The notes below the pieces were generated by a model. The model did no database searches. It saw only the letters and a list, made by a program, of their open reading frames with translations, and was not told where the DNA came from. Position numbers and translations under genes: made by a program. From JBFIHZ01 sp041601535 (GTDB lineage Bacteria; Pseudomonadota; Gammaproteobacteria; Xanthomonadales; SZUA-36): a DNA stretch of 21,268 bases. The stretch lies in assembly GCA_041601535.1 (NCBI GenBank), contig JBFIHZ010000027.1, positions 1 through 21,268 on the forward strand. The letters are read 5' to 3'. This document shows, one piece after another, positions 1 to 7,695 of the stretch (position 1 is the stretch's first letter; each line of letters begins with the position of its first letter).

Positions 1-2
1 CC

Positions 3-2366
3 CAGCCCTGGGTTGTCGCGTTCTTCCACCACCCGCCGTATACCAAGGGCTCGCATGATTCCGATACCGAAGGGCGGCTGATCGACATGCGGCAAAATGC
101 CCTGCCCATCCTGGAAGCCTGGGGCGTGGACCTGGTCATGACCGGCCACAGCCACACCTACGAGCGCTCTTACCTGATCGACGGGCATTACGGTTCATCC
201 GCCACCCTGGATCCCGTTGCCAATGTGCTGGATCCGGGCGATGGCAGCGAAGCGGGCGACGGTGCTTACGAAAAGCCCGATACCATCGCGGCTGACCATG
301 CCGGTGCGGTATATGCCGTGGCCGGCAGTTCCGGCAAGCTATCGCTGGGCTACCCGCTGAACCACCCGGCCATGTTTGTCAGCCTGGAGTCACTCGGTTC
401 GCTGGTGATTGACGTATCCGGCAACCGCATGGACGTGGTTTTTCTGGACCAGTCGGGCGCGCCACAGGATGAATTCACATTGTTGAAGACCCCGGACTTC
501 GATCCGCCGTTGATCACCGGGGCCGCGGCCCAGGATGTCAACCACGTTCTGGTTGATTTCAATGAGCCGGTGGATGCGCTGGAAGCCAGCGATGCCAGCA
601 ACTACGTGATTGCCGGGCTGAGCATCAGCCAGGCGGAATTGCTGAGCGGCGACCGTACCGTGCGCCTGACCACCTCCAATATGACCCATGGCAGCAGCTA
701 TACCGTGGAAGTAAGCAATGTGCAGGATACCGTTGGTAACACCATTGTGCCCGGCAGCAGCGCCAGTTTCGACTTCTACGAAACCATGACCGTGTCATTC
801 CAGGACGGGTTGCTGCCCAGCCCGGCGTATGCCGGCACGCGTGATGCCACCATTCGCGAAGCCTCTGCTGACACCCCTCTGGGGCTGGCTGGCACACTGG
901 AAGTGGATGGCGACGAGCCGTCCGGCAGCGGCACCGACATGAGCATGCTGCTCAGTTGGGATGTGAGCAGCATACCGCCGGGTGCCACGGTTGAATCCGC
1001 ACAGTTCCAGCTTGAAGTGACCAACATCAGCAATGGTGTTTACAACTGCCAGGGGCTACTGGCGCCCTGGACCGAAAGCGAGGTCACCTGGAACCAGGCC
1101 AGTACCGGCACCAGTTGGGGAACACCCGGCGCGAACTCTGCATCTGATCGCGACAGCGCGGTGCTGTGCAGCGTCAATGCCTCGGCACTCGGCCCGCTGG
1201 TGGTCAACCTGAATGCCGCCGGCGTGGCCTGGGTGCAGTCCTGGGTGAGCTCTGCCGCAAACAATCACGGCCTGGTCATCAGCCACCCTACCACCAGCGA
1301 TGGCGCGGATTTCCACTCCCGCGAATCTGCCACAGCCATGGCGCATCCGCGCCTGCAAGTCACCTATCGTTTGCCGGTAAATCAAGCCTTTGTTGACCAG
1401 TTCGCCACGGCGGATGTGCCTGCTGCCGGTTCAGTAAGCGGCAATTTCAGTGACACCCATGGCGATGACGGCAATGTGCAAGTCATCACCGAGCGTGAAA
1501 GTGGCGGCAAGAAAAACAACCGCTACAGTTACCTGGATCACCGCTGGCAGTTTTCCGTTGCGGCTGGAGCCAGCGTTACGGTGTATGCCAATGCCTGGTC
1601 TGGCGGCTCGACCGATGGCGATGAGTTCGTGTTCGCCTGGTCGACTGACAACACCAATTTCACCGAGCTGTTCACGGTCAGCACTACCGCCAGCAGCAAT
1701 GTCCAGTCGGCGCAGATTCCGGCCAGTGGCACGGTCTATATCCGCGTGACAGACACCGACCAGACCAGCGGCAACCGCAACCTCGACAGTGTGTTTATCG
1801 ACCAGCTGTTTATCCGCACCGATAACGCGGCCGAGGTTGACCCACCGGCCGCGCCCACCGGCCTGCAGGTAAGTGGTGTGACCAGCAGCAGCATCAGCCT
1901 GGCCTGGCAGCACCCCAGCGAGGATGAAACCGGTTTTGACCTGCAGCGTTCGCCCAACGGCAGCGACGCTTGGGTGGACATTGCCAGCCCGGGCGGTGGC
2001 AGCAGCAGTTATGACGACGGCGGACTGGATGCCTCCAGCACGTATTTCTACCGCGTGCGCGCCACTAACAGCGGCGGTGTTTCCGCATGGTCAAACACCG
2101 CCAGCGGTACCACGGCGGCCGGGGCGTCCATCAGCCTCGGTGCCAGCGGCTACAAGGACAAGGGCAAACATGTCATTGACCTGAGCTGGTCCGGTGCAGG
2201 TGGCGCGAGCGTGGAAATCCTGCGCAATGGCAGCCTGATCACCACCACCGCCAATGACGGTGCTTACACCGATGCCACAGGAAACAAGGGCAGCGCGAGC
2301 TACAGCTACCGGGTATGCGAAGCGGGTGGCAGTCCGTGTTCAGATGACGTTTCCGTGGTGTTCTGA
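3..2366 (+). CDS. Secreted metallophosphatase with DNRLRE and fibronectin III modules, 5' end missing
   Basis: The reading frame is open from base 3, so the gene begins outside the window; the first internal Met at base 87 is not the start. The visible N-terminus is the end of a calcineurin-like or purple-acid-phosphatase-like domain, with a metal-binding His-His-Pro-Pro near base 36 and the GHSHTYER motif near base 141. Downstream modules are an Ig-like domain (about 492-780), a DNRLRE domain (about 784-1371) with the characteristic TWNQAS segment, an unassigned beta-rich domain (about 1383-1830), a fibronectin type III domain (about 1845-2123) and a second FN3-like domain to the stop. Such proteins are exported and hydrolyse phosphate esters outside the cytoplasm; the beta modules probably bind surfaces or polymers. 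No C-terminal sorting motif is visible. The phosphatase class is fairly sure, the substrate unknown. Confidence 0.85.
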   Translation, partial: QPWVVAFFHHPPYTKGSHDSDTEGRLIDMRQNALPILEAWGVDLVMTGHSHTYERSYLIDGHYGSSATLDPVANVLDPGDGSEAGDGAYEKPDTIAADHAGAVYAVAGSSGKLSLGYPLNHPAMFVSLESLGSLVIDVSGNRMDVVFLDQSGAPQDEFTLLKTPDFDPPLITGAAAQDVNHVLVDFNEPVDALEASDASNYVIAGLSISQAELLSGDRTVRLTTSNMTHGSSYTVEVSNVQDTVGNTIVPGSSASFDFYETMTVSFQDGLLPSPAYAGTRDATIREASADTPLGLAGTLEVDGDEPSGSGTDMSMLLSWDVSSIPPGATVESAQFQLEVTNISNGVYNCQGLLAPWTESEVTWNQASTGTSWGTPGANSASDRDSAVLCSVNASALGPLVVNLNAAGVAWVQSWVSSAANNHGLVISHPTTSDGADFHSRESATAMAHPRLQVTYRLPVNQAFVDQFATADVPAAGSVSGNFSDTHGDDGNVQVITERESGGKKNNRYSYLDHRWQFSVAAGASVTVYANAWSGGSTDGDEFVFAWSTDNTNFTELFTVSTTASSNVQSAQIPASGTVYIRVTDTDQTSGNRNLDSVFIDQLFIRTDNAAEVDPPAAPTGLQVSGVTSSSISLAWQHPSEDETGFDLQRSPNGSDAWVDIASPGGGSSSYDDGGLDASSTYFYRVRATNSGGVSAWSNTASGTTAAGASISLGASGYKDKGKHVIDLSWSGAGGASVEILRNGSLITTTANDGAYTDATGNKGSASYSYRVCEAGGSPCSDDVSVVF

Positions 2367-2451
2367 TGGCCGTATCAGGGGCTTGAACGCACATCACCGC
2401 CCGAGCCGGCGGCCGCTCCCATATGGCCTGCCATTGTCAGCACGGCGGGCC

Positions 2452-3258
2452 ATGAGTCTGGCTGGAATGCGCATCAATAAACGCCGTGGATGGCCGGGGC
2501 TGATGCTGGCCGGCCTGTGCCTGCTGTCCGTATCGGTCTGGGCACATCCCGACCTGCTGGCCCAGATCGAAGCGCTGGATGCGCGGCTGCAGCAGCAGCC
2601 GGAAGATGCCGAACTGCTGATGCGCCGTGGCGATCTGTACCGGCGCCATGAGGACTACGCGGCTGCACGGCGTGATTTTGCCGCAGCCCGCCAGGCCCAG
2701 CCTGAGCTGCCGCTGCTGGATTTTTACCAGGGCCGGCTGGCGCTGGAAACCGGCGAGGCCAGCCTTGCCAGTTCCCTGCTGAACCGCTATCTGGCCAGCC
2801 AGCCACAACATGCCGGTGCCTGGGTACTATTGGCTGAGGCCGAGTGGGCACAACAGCAGCCCGTGGTGGCAGCCGGCCACTACCAGCAAGCAATTACGCG
2901 CAGCCCGACCCCAACCCCGGCCCTGTACCGGCAGTGGAGCCTGGCCCTGGCGGCCGCGGGGCCGGCGCACTGGACCGCTGCCGGCGCTGCGGCTGCCCAG
3001 GGGCTGGAACGGTTCCCGGCCGATGTCTCACTGCTGGGGCTGGCCACGGATATCGCGCTGGCTTCCGGGCTGGCAAGCCAGGCAGCCGACCTGATCGCAC
3101 AGCTGCCCGGGCCACTGCGGAAACTGCAGCAATGGCAGGCACGCGCGCAATTACAAAATTGCATGGCAGCACCACAACCGACCGGCGCGCCGGACCAGGC
3201 CTGTCTGCAACAGGCCAAAGAACGCCTGCTGACCCAATCCTCCAGCTCCGGCGGCTGA
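2452..3258 (+). CDS. Exported tetratricopeptide repeat protein
   Basis: A 268-residue protein. The frame is open further upstream, but that extension would overlap the end of the phosphatase gene and lacks any secretion signal. From the Met at 2452 (or the Met at 2467) a basic stretch is followed by a hydrophobic core ending in VWA-H near residue 31, a typical type I signal peptide. The mature part is Ala/Gln/Leu-rich helical repeat sequence: TPR-like units run from about residue 34 to 150 (motifs such as LLMRRGDLYRRHEDYAAA and WVLLAEAEWAQQQ), with weaker repeats to residue 230. It probably acts as a periplasmic protein-interaction scaffold. It lies 85 bases after the phosphatase in the same direction, so co-transcription is plausible. 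There is no strong ribosome-binding site at either start. Confidence 0.75.
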   Translation: MSLAGMRINKRRGWPGLMLAGLCLLSVSVWAHPDLLAQIEALDARLQQQPEDAELLMRRGDLYRRHEDYAAARRDFAAARQAQPELPLLDFYQGRLALETGEASLASSLLNRYLASQPQHAGAWVLLAEAEWAQQQPVVAAGHYQQAITRSPTPTPALYRQWSLALAAAGPAHWTAAGAAAAQGLERFPADVSLLGLATDIALASGLASQAADLIAQLPGPLRKLQQWQARAQLQNCMAAPQPTGAPDQACLQQAKERLLTQSSSSGG

Positions 3259-3369
3259 TGCATATTCCGGTACCCGGGGTTTGCCACTCAGGCCGGACTG
3301 CCCGTCATCAGGCTGAACACGCCAAAACCGGCGCAGGGCGCGCCAGTGTAATGGTGGTTTCAGGTTCTC

Positions 3370-4491
3370 TCAGGCGCGGTGTTTTTCGAATGGAATACGG
3401 ATGCTGATGGTCAGCCCATGGGGCTCGGTATGGCTCAGCCGGAAGGAATGCTGGCTGCCATACAGTTCCTGCAGCCGTTCGCGGGTATTGCGCAGGCCCA
3501 CGCCCTTGGCATCGGGAATATCACCACCGACCAGGTCCACGCCCGGGCCGTCATCACTGAGCTGGATCAGCAAATCACCGGCGAATACCTTGGCTGCGAT
3601 ACGCAAATGACCGCCTTCTTCGGCGCGGGCTATGCCGTACTTGATGGCGTTCTCCACCAGTGGTTGCAGTAACAGGCTGGGGATCATGGCTTCCTGGGCT
3701 TCATCGCCGATATCCACTTCCAGGTTCAGACGGTCCTCGAAGCGGACTTTTTCAATATCCAGGTACAGCTGCAAGGCCGCCAACTCCTGCCGCAAGGTGA
3801 TTTTCTGCATCGGATCGTTGTCCAGCGAATAGCGCAGGAAGCTGGACAGGCGGGTGACCATGCGGTTGGCCAGTTCGGTATCCTGTTCCAGGATCAACGT
3901 GGAGATGGCGTTCAGGGTATTGAACAAAAAATGTGGATTGAGCTGATAGCGCAGCATTTTCAGCTGCGCTTCGTGCGCCATGGCGGCAGATTTCAGGGCA
4001 CTTTCGCGTATTTCCTGGAATATCCGGTAGTACTTGATGGCAAAATACAGGCCGCTCCAGGCCAGCATCACCGTCCAGCCGGACAAGTAACTCTCCAGGA
4101 AGGAAATTTTTTCGTAGATTTCCACCGCGGCCGGGCCGACTTTCTCCGACCAGGCATGCATGTCCTTGGTTTTCTCAATCCAGTTGTAAAACAGGTAGCC
4201 GCGGCTGCTCATCCACAGGTAGCCGGCGGCGAAGCTGCCACCCAGGAAGCCCAGCGCCTGCAACCAGATGGCGCGGTTCCACAGGAAACGATACAGGTAG
4301 CGCAAACCCAGGCTGAGCACGATGGCAATAGCGGTCACCACGGCCACGTAGTAACCATAGTTGGGCGCGACCTCTCCGAATGCCGCCAGCGTGTAGCCGT
4401 ACTTGCCGATCAGGCCCCAGGCGGCCCATCCACCCAGCTGCAGCACCCAGAAAAGATGGCGTGGATTTTCCAGCCAGTTTCTGATCTTCAT
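3370..4491 (-). CDS. LytS/AlgZ-type membrane sensor histidine kinase, orphan
   Basis: A 373-residue kinase. Four hydrophobic segments (about residues 13-37, 45-66, 77-95, 136-153) form the membrane sensor. A helical linker leads to the His_kinase domain (PF06580 type) with the phosphoacceptor His187 in LNPHFLFNTLNAIS. The HATPase domain has the N-box around Asn281 (LVENAIKYGI), a G1 box DDGPGV at 313-318 and a G2 box GVGLRNTRERL at 330-340. All catalytic elements look intact. This family normally phosphorylates a LytTR-type response regulator encoded next door, but here the downstream neighbour is a convergent TPR gene and the upstream one a methyltransferase-like gene. No Shine-Dalgarno is seen before the ATG; a TAGAAT hexamer lies 6 bases upstream of it, so the transcript may be leaderless. 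The signal sensed is unknown. Confidence 0.9.
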   Translation of the reverse strand: MKIRNWLENPRHLFWVLQLGGWAAWGLIGKYGYTLAAFGEVAPNYGYYVAVVTAIAIVLSLGLRYLYRFLWNRAIWLQALGFLGGSFAAGYLWMSSRGYLFYNWIEKTKDMHAWSEKVGPAAVEIYEKISFLESYLSGWTVMLAWSGLYFAIKYYRIFQEIRESALKSAAMAHEAQLKMLRYQLNPHFLFNTLNAISTLILEQDTELANRMVTRLSSFLRYSLDNDPMQKITLRQELAALQLYLDIEKVRFEDRLNLEVDIGDEAQEAMIPSLLLQPLVENAIKYGIARAEEGGHLRIAAKVFAGDLLIQLSDDGPGVDLVGGDIPDAKGVGLRNTRERLQELYGSQHSFRLSHTEPHGLTISIRIPFEKHRA

Positions 4492-4497
4492 GGGTCA

Positions 4498-4503
4498 ATT
4501 CTA
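4498..4503 (-). promoter_or_regulatory. Candidate -10 box (TAGAAT) for the histidine kinase
   Basis: On the minus strand TAGAAT matches the sigma-70 -10 consensus at five of six positions and ends exactly 6 bases before the kinase ATG, which would place the transcription start on the A of the ATG. No good -35 element is visible at 16-18 bases spacing, so support is modest. Confidence 0.4.
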
Positions 4504-4699
4504 CATGGTTGCCCTGGCAATACACCGCCAAATATCCACTACAGGCGGCAACTCAGCCGATGAATTATTCGCTTTGGCGATACAATCTCCGTTTACCGCA
4601 ACAAACCCTCGTACTGGCCGAAAGTACGCGTAACGCGCCCAAGGCGTTGAACCACGAGCGTAGCTCAAGGTCGGACACCGAATGGGCAGGCGTTGCCGG

Positions 4700-4717
4700 C
4701 GGCCCGTTGCCGGGCCG
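4700..4717. repeat. Short GC inverted repeat (6-bp stem)
   Basis: CGGCCC and GGGCCG are separated by GTTGCC, giving a perfect 6-bp stem with a 6-base loop. It lies downstream of the minus-strand methyltransferase-like gene and may assist termination together with the larger repeat beside it. No T-run follows on either strand. Confidence 0.35.
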
Positions 4718-4744
4718 GGTCAAACCTTCAGGATGAACAGCGAT

Positions 4745-4780
4745 ACCGGCCGCCGCGGTAGACACCCGGCGGCGGCCGGT
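4745..4780 (-). terminator. Perfect 12-bp inverted repeat after the methyltransferase-like gene
   Basis: The arms ACCGGCCGCCGC (4745-4756) and GCGGCGGCCGGT (4769-4780) are exact reverse complements around a 12-base loop. On the minus strand the hairpin begins 17 bases after the stop codon, the usual place for a transcription terminator. The bases that follow on the minus strand are only mildly T-rich, so a classical intrinsic terminator is not proved. It could instead stabilise the mRNA 3' end or be a dispersed palindromic element. Confidence 0.4.
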
Positions 4781-4797
4781 CCAAAGGCCCGGCGGGA

Positions 4798-5652
4798 TTA
4801 CTCTGCCGGCTTGCGGAACTTCAGCGTCATGCGGCTGGATTCACCAATGGCCTTGTATTGTTCGGCCAGTTCCGGATTTTCTTTGCTGGTGGCCAGCGAG
4901 GGAGGCAGGCGCCACACGATATCCTCATCACCCGGCTGGTCCTTGGGGTTCAGGTTGATGTCGCTGGATGCAACAAACTCAAAGCCGGCGTCCTGCATGA
5001 ACTTGATCACGTGGTCTTTTTTCAGGTAACCCCGGTTGCCGTCGGCCCAGTCATCGGGCTTGTCGGCTGGTGCCAGGTGCTGCACCACACCCACGATTCC
5101 GCCTGGCTTCAATACATCATAGGCATCCTTCAGCGCCGCTGAGCGGTATGCGCCCTGGCTTTCAAACCGGTTCAGGTTGTGCAATGCGCGGATCAATACA
5201 ACGGCATCGGCTGTGCCTTTGGCTGATTCAGGCATGGAGCCAAACGCAAACGCTGAAACCGATGCACTGTCGTCTCCACCCCAGGTTTCAGCTTCCTTGG
5301 TCCAATCAGCCGCCCAGGTCTGTTTGGCTGCAATGAACTCATCAGGGAAAAAACCGAACAGCGGATACATATCAGCCGCGTAATCGGCGCCAATCAGGTG
5401 GCCTTCAGCACCCAGGTAAGGCAGCAAAATCTTGGTGTACCAGCCTCCACCGGGCAGTGCCTCCAGCACGGTCATACCGGGCTCAATGCCGAAAAACTCC
5501 AGTGTTTCCTGTGGATGACGGTAAACATAACGCGCCTGCACCTCTTCCGGCTGGGCAGCCAGCACGGCGGCCAGGCGTTCGGAATCCGCCTGCGCGGTGG
5601 TGGCGGCCAACAACATGCCGGGGAGCAACAAACAAGCTGTTAATTTCTGCAT
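4798..5652 (-). CDS. Exported SAM-methyltransferase-like protein (COG4798 type)
   Basis: A 284-residue protein. The start at 5652 is preferred over the longer frame because GAGGA lies 8 bases upstream and a signal peptide follows directly: a hydrophobic stretch over residues 4-18 with a cleavage-type ending AQA at 20-22. A class I methyltransferase fold is suggested by motif I (TVLEALPGGGWYTKIL, residues 61-76), an acidic residue in GHLIGAD (84-90) that would contact the SAM ribose, and a later LKPGG turn before a beta strand. The motif I glycine loop is slightly altered from the usual E/DxGxGxG. Predicted methyltransferases of this family often carry signal peptides; substrate and the source of SAM outside the cytoplasm are unclear. 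It is followed by a hairpin and is probably monocistronic. Confidence 0.75.
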   Translation of the reverse strand: MQKLTACLLLPGMLLAATTAQADSERLAAVLAAQPEEVQARYVYRHPQETLEFFGIEPGMTVLEALPGGGWYTKILLPYLGAEGHLIGADYAADMYPLFGFFPDEFIAAKQTWAADWTKEAETWGGDDSASVSAFAFGSMPESAKGTADAVVLIRALHNLNRFESQGAYRSAALKDAYDVLKPGGIVGVVQHLAPADKPDDWADGNRGYLKKDHVIKFMQDAGFEFVASSDINLNPKDQPGDEDIVWRLPPSLATSKENPELAEQYKAIGESSRMTLKFRKPAE

Positions 5653-5672
5653 GGTAAAATCCTCGCGTAAAT

Positions 5673-5678
5673 CAATTA
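5673..5678 (-). promoter_or_regulatory. Candidate extended -10 (TG-n-TAATTG) for the methyltransferase-like gene
   Basis: On the minus strand TGC precedes TAATTG, an extended -10 arrangement, 20 bases before the ATG. This leaves room for the GAGGA ribosome-binding site. The -35 region is poor, so this is only a candidate. Confidence 0.3.
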
Positions 5679-5768
5679 GCATTGCACATCAGTTTTCAGA
5701 CATTATTAACCGATTCACGTTCACAGTTCATCACGCAGTTTGGCAACGGTAGCGTGGCTATTCGGCTG

Positions 5769-5774
5769 GATAAT
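5769..5774 (+). promoter_or_regulatory. Candidate -10 box (GATAAT) for the zinc peptidase
   Basis: GATAAT matches the -10 consensus at five of six positions and ends 8 bases before the ATG at 5783. There is no Shine-Dalgarno sequence between them. No convincing -35 box is seen at normal spacing. Confidence 0.35.
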
Positions 5775-5782
5775 CCGCCTGC

Positions 5783-6466
5783 ATGCATATTCTGATCATC
5801 ATACTGGTGCTGTTAGCCCTGATCGTCGGCCCCGGCATCTGGGTCAAACGGGTCATGAACCGTTACCGCCTGCCGCATGATCGCTATGCGGTCAGCGGTG
5901 CCGAGACGGCACGCCGCCTGCTGGACGCCAACGGGCTGCAAGCGGTGCGGGTAGAAGCCACAGAAGCCGGCGACCATTACGATCCGACAGAAAAGGCCGT
6001 GCGGCTTTCAGCCGCCCACCACGACCCGCACTCACTGGCCGCCGTGGTGGTGGCCGCGCATGAAGTGGGCCACGCGCTGCAGGACGCCAGCGGCTATGCG
6101 GCATTGCGCTGGCGAACCCGGCTGGTTCACTGGGTGGCACCGCTGGAGAAAATCGGCGCTGGCCTGCTGTTCGCTACCCCGCTGGTTATGGGGCTGACGC
6201 GCGTGCCACTGGCCGGCCTGTTGATGTTCGCCGGCGGCATGCTCACGCTGGGCGCCGGCGTACTGGTTCACCTGTTGACCCTGCCCACCGAACTCGACGC
6301 CAGCTTTGGCCGTGCCTTGCCCATGCTGGCACAACACGATGTGCTGATCGACGGAGATGAGCGTCATGCACGGCGATTGCTACGCGCCGCCGCGCTCACC
6401 TACGTGGCCGCATCGTTGATGAGCCTGCTGAACATGGCGCGCTGGTGGGCCATCCTGAGGCGCTAG
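5783..6466 (+). CDS. Membrane zinc metallopeptidase (PF04298 / COG2738, YugP-like)
   Basis: A 227-residue protein with an N-terminal membrane segment (residues 2-20) and two further hydrophobic segments around 118-160. The zincin motif HEVGHALQ is at 93-100, with His93 and His97 as zinc ligands and Glu94 as the catalytic base. The downstream segment LPTELDASFGRAL (about 169-181) is the conserved family region likely to supply the third ligand. Length and motif order agree with this integral-membrane peptidase family, whose substrates are mostly unknown. The gene diverges from the methyltransferase-like gene across 130 bases and ends 22 bases before the convergent sugar dehydrogenase stop. The start lacks a Shine-Dalgarno sequence. 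Confidence 0.88.
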   Translation: MHILIIILVLLALIVGPGIWVKRVMNRYRLPHDRYAVSGAETARRLLDANGLQAVRVEATEAGDHYDPTEKAVRLSAAHHDPHSLAAVVVAAHEVGHALQDASGYAALRWRTRLVHWVAPLEKIGAGLLFATPLVMGLTRVPLAGLLMFAGGMLTLGAGVLVHLLTLPTELDASFGRALPMLAQHDVLIDGDERHARRLLRAAALTYVAASLMSLLNMARWWAILRR

Positions 6467-6488
6467 CCTGCTGCTTCTTTCCTCCCGG

Positions 6489-7598
6489 TTATTTCTGAAC
6501 AACCGGCCGCACGCGAACGATCTCGCCCGGGCTGCCGTTGGTCACGATATACAGGAATCCGTCCGGCCCGGTGCGCACGTCGCGAATGCGCACACCCAGT
6601 TCACTGAACAGGGCTTCTTCAGCCACCACCTCGTTATTCTCTATCTCCAGCCGGCGCACCTCATGATCCACCAGTGCGCCGACAAACAGGTCGCCTTGCC
6701 AGTCCGGAAAGGCATCGCCCTGATACACCGCCAGGCCGGAAGGCGCAATGGAGGGAACCCAGTAGTGCCGTGGCTGAATCAAGCCCGGCAAGGCTGTGTG
6801 TGGCGAAATCATCGCACCGCTGTAATCGATACCATACGTGGCCACCGGCCAGCCGTAATTGGCGGCGGCCACGATGCGGTTAAGCTCATCGCCGCCCCTG
6901 GGGCCGTGCTCGTGCAGCCAGATGGTTCCATCGTTGCCAATGGCCAGGCCCTGCGGATTACGCAAGCCCATGCTGTAAATGTAACGTGCCAGTGGGAAGG
7001 GATTACCGGCCGCCGGGCTGCCGTCATCGTTCATACGCAGCACCTTGCCGAGCTGACTGTTCACATCCTGCGCCTGCTCACGGTAGTCAAAACCATCACC
7101 AGTGGTCAGCAGTAAACTGCCGTCGGGCAAAAACGCCATGCGGCCGCCATAGTGCATCGGTGTGTCTTTGCGGGAAGCTACCCGAAAGATCACCGAAAGG
7201 TCCTGCAAACGGTCACCTGCCAGGCGGGCGCGTGCCACGGCAGTCCCGTTATCCCGCGCGCTGCCCTCGGCATAGGACAGGTAGATCAGCTGGTTCTCAG
7301 CAAATTGCGGGTGCAGCACCACATCAAACAACCCCCCCTGGCCGGCGGCGTAAACCTCCGGCAGCCGGACGATGGGCGCACTTATTTCGCCACTGCTGCT
7401 GACACGCCGCAGGCGCCCCGGCCGCTCGGTCACCAGTAAAGAACCGTCGGGCAGAAACGCCAGGCTCCAGGGCGTATCCAGCCCGCTGGCCACCGTTTCC
7501 AGCCGCCAGGAAACATCGGCCGTGCCAGTCGACGCACTGCCCGCCAGTAGCAGGCAGAGCAGCAGCAGGATCAGAGGGTGTTGCAGTTTTATGCTCAT
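6489..7598 (-). CDS. PQQ-dependent aldose sugar dehydrogenase, YliI-like, exported
   Basis: A 369-residue six-bladed beta-propeller of the soluble glucose/sorbosone dehydrogenase family. Residues 1-28 form a signal peptide ending near STGTA-D, with no lipobox cysteine, so the enzyme should be free in the periplasm. Family marks are WSLAFLPDGSLLVTERPGR (44-62), the catalytic-type His149 in HYGGRMAFLPDG, GLRNPQGLA (211-219) with the PQQ-contacting Arg213, and the calcium/PQQ region EHGPRGGDELN (230-240) followed by NYGWP. Such enzymes oxidise aldoses using PQQ and pass electrons to the respiratory chain. No pqq biosynthesis genes are in the window, so cofactor supply must lie elsewhere or be scavenged. 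A GATACT hexamer ends 7 bases before the ATG and no Shine-Dalgarno is apparent. Confidence 0.9.
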   Translation of the reverse strand: MSIKLQHPLILLLLCLLLAGSASTGTADVSWRLETVASGLDTPWSLAFLPDGSLLVTERPGRLRRVSSSGEISAPIVRLPEVYAAGQGGLFDVVLHPQFAENQLIYLSYAEGSARDNGTAVARARLAGDRLQDLSVIFRVASRKDTPMHYGGRMAFLPDGSLLLTTGDGFDYREQAQDVNSQLGKVLRMNDDGSPAAGNPFPLARYIYSMGLRNPQGLAIGNDGTIWLHEHGPRGGDELNRIVAAANYGWPVATYGIDYSGAMISPHTALPGLIQPRHYWVPSIAPSGLAVYQGDAFPDWQGDLFVGALVDHEVRRLEIENNEVVAEEALFSELGVRIRDVRTGPDGFLYIVTNGSPGEIVRVRPVVQK

Positions 7599-7605
7599 TT
7601 ATCGC

Positions 7606-7611
7606 AGTATC
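7606..7611 (-). promoter_or_regulatory. Candidate -10 box (GATACT) for the sugar dehydrogenase
   Basis: On the minus strand GATACT ends 7 bases before the ATG, and a CTGACC hexamer lies 16 bases upstream as a possible -35 element. This would start transcription at or within a base or two of the ATG. Confidence 0.35.
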
Positions 7612-7685
7612 ATCAGGTCAGCCTGGCGGTCAGCGCGCCCATCCACTTGATGCAGCGGGCTGCCCAAACCGCAGGATCAGCAATA

Positions 7686-7691
7686 AGGGGA
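7686..7691 (+). promoter_or_regulatory. Ribosome-binding site AGGGGA
   Basis: AGGGGA lies 4 bases before the ATG at 7696 and fixes the first gene of the transporter/aminotransferase cluster. It is the clearest Shine-Dalgarno sequence in the cluster. Confidence 0.6.
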
Positions 7692-7695
7692 AGTC

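Larger units (their letters stand above)
4492..4797. other. Non-coding gap of about 300 bases with two GC-rich inverted repeats
   Basis: This stretch lies between the stop of the methyltransferase-like gene and the start of the kinase, both on the minus strand. Short open frames occur on both strands, but none has a ribosome-binding site or recognisable protein features. Two hairpin-forming repeats sit near the methyltransferase end (4700-4717 and 4745-4780). The kinase end holds a -10-like hexamer. I see no tRNA, riboswitch or other RNA family that I can name. Confidence 0.5.

Noticed and set aside
237..241. MIDAS change in the VWA protein (residues 237-241, DAGGS)
   Set aside because: To my knowledge this variant is usual in CoxE-like proteins, so it is not a sign of loss of function. 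Coordinates here are residue numbers of the gene at 13461-14630.
3320..3350. Possible terminator hairpin between the TPR and kinase genes
   Set aside because: The GGCGC/GCGCC stem is only 5 bp and no T-run follows on either strand.
4649..4665. GAGCGTAGCTCAAGG, similar to a tRNA D-arm
   Set aside because: No anticodon stem, T-arm or acceptor stem surrounds it.
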